Assembly: GCA_903860995.1 (NCBI GenBank) | Contig: CAIOSS010001386.1 | Span: forward strand, 1-12,471 | Direction: 5' to 3' | Source of the DNA: an uncultured delta proteobacterium | Lineage (GTDB): Bacteria > Myxococcota_A > Polyangia > Polyangiales > Ga0077539 | Length of the DNA stretch: 12,471 bases | Shown: positions 1 to 6,342 of the stretch, one piece after another | Layout: each line of letters opens with the position of its first letter | How positions within the stretch are numbered: the first letter of the stretch is position 1 | Program-made: the position numbers and the translations under genes | The notes under the pieces: generated by a model | Seen by the model: only the letters and a program-made list of their open reading frames with translations | Database searches by the model: none | What the model was told of the DNA's origin: nothing

Positions 1-1217
1 CGGGCGACGTGGTCGACCTGGTGCTGCGCGGCCGCGTCGGCGAGCCCGCCCGCCTGGAGGCCGTCACCCGCAGCGGGCGGCGCGCGGCGGTCGAGGGCGA
101 CGCGCCCATCGAGGCCGGGCGCCACGGCCGCACGCCCGACGACGTGGTGCGCGACAAGCTCGGCCGCCTCGGCGCGACCACCCTGCGCGCGGGCGAGATC
201 ACCAACGCCCTCGGCGACGACGCGATGGTCTCGCCCTCGGCGCTCAACCGCCTGCGCCGCGCGCTCGTCGACGCCCTCGCCGCGTCGGTCACCACCCCGT
301 GGCCGACCACCGACGCCTCGGCCGCGTCCCTGCTTGCCGGTGCCGTTCCGCCCGACCGCGCGCCCGCGCCGCCGGGGCTCTTCGTGCTGTGCCGCACGCT
401 GCCGCAGGCGCACGCCGCCGTCGACGCCGGCGCCGACGGGGTGTACCTCGACTTCCTGGAGCTCACCGGCACCGGGCCCGCGGTGCGCGCGCTGCGCGAG
501 CGGGGCGTGCGCCACGTCGCCCTCGCGCCGCCGCGCATCCGCAAGCCCGGCGAGGAGAAGATCGACCGCTACCTCGCGTCCCTCGCCCCCGACGCGCTGC
601 TCGTGCGCGGCCTCGGCGCGCTGCGCGAGGGCGGCGCCGACGGCATCCCCCGCGTGGGCGACGCGTCGCTCAACGTCACCAACCGGGTCACCGCGGCGAC
701 GGTGCTCGCGCGGGGGCTGTCGTCGTTCACGCCCTCCTTCGACCTCGACGCCGCGCAGGTGATGGGGCTGCTGGAGTCACCCTTCGGCGCGTGGTCGGAG
801 CTCGTGGTGCACCACCCGATGCCCCTCTTCCACATGGAGCACTGCGTGATCGCCGCCGAGCTCTCGACGGGTCACACCCACCTCGACTGCGGCCGCCCCT
901 GCGAGCGCCACCGGGTCTCGCTGCGCGACCGCGCGGGCATGGAGCACCCCGTCGAGGCCGACGTCGGCTGCCGCAACACGGTCTTCCACGCCGCCGCCCA
1001 GAGCGCCGCGGGCCTGGTGGGCGGCGCGAAGCGGGCGGGCGTGCGACGCTACCGCGTGGAGCTCGTACGCGAGGCCCCCGAAGACGTCGCCCGCATCGTC
1101 GACGCCTACCGTCGGCTCCTCGCCGAACAGAGCACCGCCGCCGAGGTCTGGAACACCCTCAAGGCCGAAGCCCACTACGGCGTCGTGCGGGGCTCGCTCC
1201 GGGTGCTCGCCGACTGA
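1..1217 (+). CDS. U32 family peptidase-like protein (DUF3656 type), C-terminal part
   Basis: The reading frame is open through the left edge, so the N-terminus is missing; about 405 residues remain, ending at TGA 1215-1217. The first ~90 residues resemble the DUF3656 insert of long U32 proteins (segments like KLGRLGATTLRAGEI and SALNRLRRALVDAL). The second U32 half follows, with the typical SLNVTN turn near 667-684. Four cysteines, counted from the GTG at position 9, lie at residues 279, 294, 298 and 321 (C-x14-C-x3-C-x22-C), inside the family pattern EHC...CGRPC...LRDRAG...GC. In studied U32 members (UbiU/UbiV, RlhA) such cysteines bind a 4Fe-4S cluster. RlhA/YdcP hydroxylates 23S rRNA, and others act in quinone hydroxylation, so 'peptidase' may be only a label. 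Cytosolic; exact substrate unknown. The end overlaps the convergent lipoprotein gene by 43 bp. Confidence 0.85.
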   Translation, partial: GDVVDLVLRGRVGEPARLEAVTRSGRRAAVEGDAPIEAGRHGRTPDDVVRDKLGRLGATTLRAGEITNALGDDAMVSPSALNRLRRALVDALAASVTTPWPTTDASAASLLAGAVPPDRAPAPPGLFVLCRTLPQAHAAVDAGADGVYLDFLELTGTGPAVRALRERGVRHVALAPPRIRKPGEEKIDRYLASLAPDALLVRGLGALREGGADGIPRVGDASLNVTNRVTAATVLARGLSSFTPSFDLDAAQVMGLLESPFGAWSELVVHHPMPLFHMEHCVIAAELSTGHTHLDCGRPCERHRVSLRDRAGMEHPVEADVGCRNTVFHAAAQSAAGLVGGAKRAGVRRYRVELVREAPEDVARIVDAYRRLLAEQSTAAEVWNTLKAEAHYGVVRGSLRVLAD

Positions 1218-1627
1218 CCCGCGGGCGCCGTCGGGGGTGCCCCGGCGGGGGGATTCACGCTCGCCCCCGCAGCCTGGTCGTAGGGCAGCAGGGTGCGCTG
1301 CAAGATCGCGCGGGTCTCCTCGTCGAGCGCTGCGGGCCGCTGCTCGACGCCCTCGCGCGCCAGCGAGAGCCAGTGCCGCGCCTCGTCGCGCTGCCCGAGC
1401 CGCTCGGCGGTCATCCCCCGCACGTAGCGGTAGCGCACCTGCTCGATCGCATCGAGGTGACCGAAGTCCGACTCAAGGTCTTCGAGGTTGGTGAGCGCCG
1501 ACTCGTACCGCGCCGCCCGGTAGTGGGCGTCCGCGCGATCGAGCTGGTCGCGGTAGTTCTGGCAGGCCCCCAGCGATGCCAGCAGGCCCGTCACGATCAA
1601 GGCACGTCCCGTCCGCACGGCGCGCAC
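1175..1627 (-). CDS. small TPR-like lipoprotein
   Basis: A 150-residue product is read from GTG 1627, stop TAG at 1177-1175. The start was chosen because it gives a compact lipoprotein signal: basic n-region (MRAVRTGR), hydrophobic ALIVTGLLAS, and lipobox LGAC with lipidated Cys22. Gln at +2 argues for outer-membrane rather than inner-membrane retention. A second GTG at 1618 would give a slightly shorter signal; upstream ATGs would bury the signal inside the protein. Residues ~25-105 form helical, TPR-like repeats (YRAARYESALTNLEDLE, then RYVRGMTAERLGQRDEARHW). The last ~35 residues are Pro/Ala/Ser/Thr-rich and probably disordered. No Shine-Dalgarno sequence is obvious. Likely a periplasm-facing adaptor or assembly protein; partner unknown. 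The 3' end lies inside the end of the convergent U32 gene. Confidence 0.72.
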   Translation of the reverse strand: MRAVRTGRALIVTGLLASLGACQNYRDQLDRADAHYRAARYESALTNLEDLESDFGHLDAIEQVRYRYVRGMTAERLGQRDEARHWLSLAREGVEQRPAALDEETRAILQRTLLPYDQAAGASVNPPAGAPPTAPAGQSASTRSEPRTTP

Positions 1628-1647
1628 CCTATCACGGTCCCCGGCGA

Positions 1648-1662
1648 GCACGGGCACCGTGC
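1648..1662. promoter_or_regulatory. short dyad upstream of the lipoprotein gene
   Basis: Inverted repeat GCACGG-GCA-CCGTGC, 6-bp arms with a 3-nt centre. It sits about 20 nt upstream of the GTG start at 1627 on the minus strand. This is a plausible place for an operator or a 5' UTR hairpin. The arms are short and the DNA is GC-rich, so chance is possible. Confidence 0.25.
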
Positions 1663-1967
1663 CGACTGGCCAACGCTCCTCCCACAGGCGCGACATGGAT
1701 GTCAGAGCCATGGCCCGCAGACCGCCCACCCCACCCCTTGGATTGCCGTCGTATCCCCGACAGAACGCACGCGGCCACCCCATGGCACGCTCACTGCAAA
1801 AGCCTCTGGTACTTCGTTCCTTAGGTCAGCTTCTTCGTTGGCTTCCTTCGGTCTGCGCTTCCTTCTTGGGCCTTTTCTTCGACTGCCCTTCGCTTCGTCC
1901 CCCCTTCAACGTCGGCTCCCTCTTCCTTCTTCCGCGCCCCGACGGATCCCCCAACTCACCCCATCGA

Positions 1968-2012
1968 CTTCTTGAGCCCGGGGGCGCCCCCAAAGCGCCT
2001 CCGGGCTTCTTG
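1968..2012. repeat. nested inverted repeats flanked by CTTCTTG direct repeats
   Basis: The arms AGCCCGG (1975-1981) and CCGGGCT (2001-2007) are exact inverted repeats. A perfect 12-bp palindrome, GGGGGCGCCCCC, lies at 1980-1991 and shares part of the left arm. CTTCTTG occurs just outside on both sides (1968-1974 and 2006-2012). The two folds compete for the same bases, so the element could switch between structures if transcribed. No T-run follows, so it does not look like a classical intrinsic terminator. Confidence 0.45.
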
Positions 2013-2021
2013 TTGTTCCGT

Positions 2022-2032
2022 CCCCCCCCCCC
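2022..2032. repeat. C11 homopolymer run
   Basis: Eleven consecutive C residues, the longest homopolymer I noticed in the window, lie within the pyrimidine-rich intergenic tract about 85 nt upstream of the GTG at 2116. Such runs are prone to slippage and to sequencing length errors. Confidence 0.85.
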
Positions 2033-2115
2033 ACCACTGCCAATCCCCCGGGCGATGGAACCATCCTCCTCCTCGCGCGTCCCAAGGGCGGCCACCCTCG
2101 CGGTGTCCCCACCGC

Positions 2116-2313
2116 GTGCGGGTGCTCTCCCGCCTCAACGACCCCTTCGACCGGCGCATCGCCCAGGCCCTCGTGGCGTCGGTGTCCGAGCACGCCGGCC
2201 TCTCCGTCGACGGCAGCGAGGTCGAGGTCATCGTGCGCCTCCACCCGCAGCTCCACTTTACCCGATGGCGTAATCACCTCACCCCGGCGCCCTGCTGCTA
2301 CGAAGACGACTGA
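2116..2313 (+). CDS. hypothetical small protein or gene remnant
   Basis: A 65-residue reading frame starts at GTG 2116 (alternative GTG 2122) and ends at TGA 2311-2313. I do not recognise the product. Coding evidence is compositional: the first 47 codons (2116-2256) all end in G or C, while the same frame upstream of ~2107 and the last 18 codons do not. The product (beginning VRVLSRLNDPFDRRIAQALV, later EVEVIVRLHP) has a balanced, globular-looking composition with one predicted helix and a strand, unlike the Arg/Ser-rich shadow frames. No Shine-Dalgarno sequence is seen. The stop is 24 nt before the next gene's ATG, in the same frame, so co-transcription is likely. It may be an intact small protein, or the surviving piece of a larger gene broken near 2257 and upstream. 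Confidence 0.45.
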   Translation: MRVLSRLNDPFDRRIAQALVASVSEHAGLSVDGSEVEVIVRLHPQLHFTRWRNHLTPAPCCYEDD

Positions 2314-2337
2314 GCGCCGCGGCGGGTTCGTGCCACA

Positions 2338-3114
2338 ATGGCCCGCGTGGAGCCCCCGCTGGTCGACCTCCTCTGCCGGCGCGCGCACTCCGTCATCGAC
2401 GTGGCTGCGCGCGTCCGGCTCTTCCGCGGCATCCTCGCGGTCACCGCCCGCGACGAGCTCCGCGCCACCCTCGACCGCCTCGCCGAGCGCGCCGGGCTGC
2501 GCGACACCCAGGCCCAGGTCGCGCTGCTCACCGCCGAGATCGCCCTCTGCTGGGAGCCCGACCTCCAGCGCGCCGTGCACGGCGACCGCCTCGACGCGCC
2601 CGCGTCGGCCCTCGACCCTACCGACGAGCGCCTCGTGCCCGACTACGGCCGCGGGCGCGTGCTCACCCTGGGCGAGCGCAAGTCCCTCGCCCGCCGGCCC
2701 GACCGACGGCTCATCGACCGCGTGCTGCGCGACCCCCACCCCGACGTCATCGAGATGCTGCTCATGAACCCGCGGCTCACCGAGCCCGACGTCGTGCGCC
2801 TCTGCGCGCGCCGGCCCAACGCGCCGGAGATCCTGCTGCGGGTGTTCCGCTCGCCGCGCTGGGCCATCCGCCCGAAGGTGCGCACCGCGCTCGCGCTCAA
2901 CCCCAGCACCCCGCCGGCCATCGCCGAGGCCGTGGTGCCGCTGCTCGCGCCCGAAGACCTCCACGCCCTCGCCCAGGACGACCGCGCCGCCGACGTCGTC
3001 CGCCGTCGCTGCATCGAGGTGCTCTCGCGCTTCGCGCCGCTCCACGACGACCCCGGAGCCCGCGGTGCACTGACGGCCGCACATCACGGAGTGCAGCCGC
3101 TGACGGGTTCGTAG
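2338..3114 (+). CDS. HEAT/LRV-type helical repeat protein
   Basis: A 258-residue protein, ATG 2338 to TAG 3112-3114. Residues 1-95 are helical, with hydrophobic heptad-like spacing. Residues ~108-215 contain short helical repeats of the HEAT/leucine-rich-variant kind: IDRVLRDPHPDVIEMLLMNP, then a region with SPRWAIRPKVRTALALNPST, then PLLAPEDLHALAQD. The NP-x-[LT]-[TP] turns between helices are characteristic. No signal peptide, membrane segment or catalytic motif is visible, so a cytosolic protein-protein interaction role is inferred. A second start, GTG 2347, is possible. The ATG lacks a good ribosome binding site, which together with the 24-nt gap from the small upstream gene suggests coupled expression. 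It is followed 46 nt later by the sigma-54 regulator gene. Confidence 0.7.
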   Translation: MARVEPPLVDLLCRRAHSVIDVAARVRLFRGILAVTARDELRATLDRLAERAGLRDTQAQVALLTAEIALCWEPDLQRAVHGDRLDAPASALDPTDERLVPDYGRGRVLTLGERKSLARRPDRRLIDRVLRDPHPDVIEMLLMNPRLTEPDVVRLCARRPNAPEILLRVFRSPRWAIRPKVRTALALNPSTPPAIAEAVVPLLAPEDLHALAQDDRAADVVRRRCIEVLSRFAPLHDDPGARGALTAAHHGVQPLTGS

Positions 3115-3160
3115 TACGGTGCGCGCCAGGCGTGGAGCACAGAGGGGCTTAGATTTGGGG

Positions 3161-4639
<1,479 letters not shown>

Positions 4640-4675
4640 GCCGCGTTCACGACGCCCAGGCGGCGCGCACTGCCT

Positions 4676-4691
4676 ATGGCGGCGCCGCCAT
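4676..4691. repeat. perfect 16-bp palindrome
   Basis: ATGGCGGCGCCGCCAT is fully self-complementary. It lies 37 nt after the stop of the sigma-54 regulator and about 130 nt before the next gene. GCCGCCATG recurs at 4708-4716. It could be an operator for a dimeric regulator or a hairpin in the regulator's 3' UTR. There is no following T-run, so a classical terminator is unlikely. Confidence 0.55.
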
Positions 4692-4743
4692 GGCCCACCC
4701 GGGTGCTGCCGCCATGCCCGCGCGTCGTGTCCACGTCGTGCGT

Positions 4744-4776
4744 GGCAGCAGGTGAGCGTCGGACACTGCTGCTGCC
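4744..4776. promoter_or_regulatory. stem-loop in the leader of the 4825 gene
   Basis: GGCAGCAG (4744-4751) pairs exactly with CTGCTGCC (4769-4776). The stem can extend inward by GTG (4752-4754) with CAC (4764-4766), leaving a 9-nt loop and a 2-nt bulge. A smaller dyad, CCACG-N5-CGTGG (4731-4745), overlaps its left arm, as do CGTCGTG direct repeats at 4723-4729 and 4734-4740. It is 48 nt upstream of the ATG, so it may act in a 5' UTR or bind a regulator. Confidence 0.4.
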
Positions 4777-4812
4777 GACTGGCATCGCATTCGCAGCGAG
4801 GTGCGGAAACAG

Positions 4813-4817
4813 AAAGG
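4813..4817 (+). promoter_or_regulatory. ribosome binding site AAAGG
   Basis: AAAGG ends 7 nt before ATG 4825, near-ideal spacing. It decides that start over the in-frame GTG at 4801, which would place this site inside the coding sequence. Confidence 0.6.
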
Positions 4818-4824
4818 CCATCGG

Positions 4825-5484
4825 ATGTCATCCACCCTGCGCACCGGAGCCCTGCCTCATCCGTCCGATGCCTTCGCCCCTGGCCTTGATGCTCCGTTGA
4901 CGGACGTCGCCCAGCGCGTCAGCTCTCCGACGAAGCCCTACCTGCGGCGCCTCAGCGGTGTTCTGCGCTCGCGGCCCGAGCTGGTGCTGGGCCCGCCCAT
5001 CGCGCCCGTCCAGCCGGCGCGCGTCGCCCCGGCGCCCTCGGCGCCCCCGCGGCCCGCGCGCAACACCCCCATCTCGCGCTCGTCGCTCGACCCCTGGGAG
5101 GCCGCCGCTGCCGCCATCTCGGAGGAGCAGCTCGACGCCCTGACGTCGGCCCTGCACCTGACGCTGTCGCTCCTGGTCGAGAGCCACCCCAACGACCCGG
5201 GCCTCGTCGAGGCGAAGCGCGCGGTCGCGGCCTTTTACGTGCGCGGCGTCGTCCGTGAGGCCCGCGATCACGAGGCCCGCGAGCGCTGGTTGCCCGCCTC
5301 GCGGGCGTGGATGCGCGCCGCCGTCGCGGCCGGCGACGACCCGTGGCTCTTCGCGCACGCCGCCCGCACGCTGCTGTTCACCAACGCGTCGTCGCAGGAC
5401 GCCCGCGAGCTCGTCGGGCGGGCCCTCGACCTCGACCCGAACAACCCCCTCGCGTGTCAGGTTCGCGATCGCGTCATCGGCTGA
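4825..5484 (+). CDS. hypothetical protein with C-terminal TPR-like helices
   Basis: A 219-residue protein with start fixed by AAAGG 7 nt upstream; stop TGA 5482-5484. Residues 1-50 are Ser/Thr/Pro-containing and polar. Residues ~56-82 are Pro/Ala/Arg-rich (PIAPVQPARVAPAPSAPP) and probably a disordered linker. From residue ~90 the chain is helical. Residues ~152-212 look like about two TPR units: ERWLPASRAWMRAAVAAGDD, HAARTLLFTNAS, and QDARELVGRALDLDPNNPLA with the typical TPR end D-P-N-N-P. No signal peptide or membrane helix is visible, so it is likely a cytosolic adaptor. I do not recognise a specific family. It stands alone: a dyad-rich leader precedes it, and it converges on the Pth2-type gene with 18 bp between stops and no evident terminator. 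Confidence 0.72.
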   Translation: MSSTLRTGALPHPSDAFAPGLDAPLTDVAQRVSSPTKPYLRRLSGVLRSRPELVLGPPIAPVQPARVAPAPSAPPRPARNTPISRSSLDPWEAAAAAISEEQLDALTSALHLTLSLLVESHPNDPGLVEAKRAVAAFYVRGVVREARDHEARERWLPASRAWMRAAVAAGDDPWLFAHAARTLLFTNASSQDARELVGRALDLDPNNPLACQVRDRVIG

Positions 5485-5502
5485 AGATTCCGGGGCGTCG
5501 GC

Positions 5503-6264
5503 TCACACCGGGGCGAGCGACCGCACCCGCGCCGACCACTCCGCCGCGGGGCGAGGGAGCAGCGCCAGGAAGGTCTCGCTCCCGTGCGCCACCTCGGTGA
5601 GCCCGGCGTCCCGCACGATCGCGCACTCCTCCTCCCGCTGGATCGCCTCCCACTCCTCGCCCGACGCCCGACGCACCGCGCACGGCCGCCCGACGGCGTC
5701 CCAGCGCCCGAATCGCTCGGCCTCCCGCTGGCCGAAGGCGGCCACGCCGAGGAGCACTGCGTGGCCGATCTGCGCCGCGAGCTTGCCCGCGCGCATCGGC
5801 ACCGCGGCGTTGCGCACGAACACCATCACCGGCCCGTCGGGGGCGACGGGCACCGGTCGGGAGGGGAGCTCGGCGGTGTCGGCCACGTAGGCCTGGAGCG
5901 TCACCAGGAGCTTCTCGCGCTCGCTCTTGCGACGGGGCGGGAGCGCGCGCACCGCCACCGCGCCGTCGACGGCGCCATCGCCGCCGTCGAGGGCGAGCAC
6001 GGCGGGCCAGTTCTTCTCGTTGGCGCGGAGGCACACCTTGCGAAACGAGCGCGACGACCACTCGGCGAAGGCGCCCCGGTAGCGGGGGTCGTCGGCGAAG
6101 CGGGCGGCGACGTCGAAGGTCGCCTGCGCGGCGGCGACGAGGAGCGCCTCCAGGGAGCCCGGGTGGTCCTTTCGGACGACGAGGTACATCACCCACGGGT
6201 CGTCCTGCGCGGCGCGCGCGTCGATGGACTCGGGGTGGTCCTTGTCGTGTTCGTAGACGGGCAT
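5503..6264 (-). CDS. Pth2-type peptidyl-tRNA hydrolase family protein, tandem domains
   Basis: A 253-residue protein, about twice the length of an archaeal/eukaryotic-type Pth2 (~115-120 aa core). The C-terminal half (residues ~146-240) carries the Pth2 signatures: PMRAGKLAAQIGHAV with K161, Q165 and H168, then IVRDAGLTEVAHGSET with D219, T223 and T231. This family hydrolyses peptidyl-tRNA to recycle tRNA. The N-terminal half (~24-112) looks like a second, degenerate copy: WVMYLVVR matches VMVFVR, AAAQATF matches AAQIGHA, and RKVCLRANEKNW matches RPCAVRRASGEEW, but the Lys, His and DAGxT residues are missing. ATG 6264 is used; codon bias starts there. No Shine-Dalgarno sequence precedes it, and the leader is pyrimidine-rich. 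It lies 78 bp downstream of the giant TPR gene on the same strand. Cytosolic; activity is inferred from motifs. A DUF-type relative with another RNA-linked role cannot be excluded. Confidence 0.85.
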   Translation of the reverse strand: MPVYEHDKDHPESIDARAAQDDPWVMYLVVRKDHPGSLEALLVAAAQATFDVAARFADDPRYRGAFAEWSSRSFRKVCLRANEKNWPAVLALDGGDGAVDGAVAVRALPPRRKSEREKLLVTLQAYVADTAELPSRPVPVAPDGPVMVFVRNAAVPMRAGKLAAQIGHAVLLGVAAFGQREAERFGRWDAVGRPCAVRRASGEEWEAIQREEECAIVRDAGLTEVAHGSETFLALLPRPAAEWSARVRSLAPV

Positions 6265-6291
6265 CGGAAGGGATAGAGGGGAGGAGGGCGC

Positions 6292-6324
6292 GGCCGGAGG
6301 GAAGGCTCCGGCCCGGAGGGAAGG
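6292..6324 (-). promoter_or_regulatory. hairpin and direct repeat in the TPR-Pth2 gap
   Basis: GGCCGGAG (6292-6299) and CTCCGGCC (6306-6313) form a perfect 8-bp stem with a 6-nt loop. An 11-bp direct repeat, CGGAGGGAAGG, occurs at 6295-6305 and 6314-6324. In the transcribed minus strand the element lies after the stop of the giant TPR gene and 28 nt before the Pth2-type ATG. There is no T-run, so it may be an intercistronic processing or stability hairpin, or a translational control element, rather than a strong terminator. Confidence 0.45.
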
Positions 6325-6342
6325 AGGGTGTGTCGCGCGCGG

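Larger units (their letters stand above)
1628..2115. other. intergenic region with pyrimidine-rich core
   Basis: About 490 bp separate the lipoprotein start from the next + strand gene. Frames that cross it lack the G/C third-position bias of the real genes and give low-complexity products. By my count 1801-2040 is about 72 percent pyrimidine on the + strand (173 of 240), with many CTTC/TTCG words. GC falls below that of the flanks over roughly 1790-1960. It contains a C11 run at 2022-2032 and nested inverted repeats at 1968-2012. It could be a leader for the rightward genes, a decayed gene, or a structured untranslated RNA. I see no convincing -35/-10 or -24/-12 promoter. Confidence 0.6.

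Noticed and set aside
299..1975. 558-codon plus-strand frame
   Set aside because: Out-of-frame over the U32 gene (poly-Arg/Ala/Pro), then antisense to the lipoprotein and through the pyrimidine tract.
1826..2095. Minus-strand 89-codon frame giving a Lys/Arg/Gly-rich basic protein
   Set aside because: The basic composition follows from the purine-rich strand. Third positions are only about half G/C, unlike real genes here, and no domain is visible.
3131..3149. Possible -24/-12 (sigma-54) promoter before the regulator gene
   Set aside because: The GG and GC elements are 11 bp apart instead of the required 10, and the flanking bases match poorly.
3119..3160. Upstream GTG start for the sigma-54 regulator
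   Set aside because: The 14 extra codons include AGG, CGT, GGA, GCA, TTA and GAT, without the genomic third-position bias. ATG 3161 is a better start.
5464..5473. CGCGATCGCG palindrome near the end of the 4825-5484 gene
   Set aside because: GCGATCGC also occurs inside other coding parts (for example near 8710 and 10030), as expected by chance in this composition. It is in coding sequence and not a terminator.
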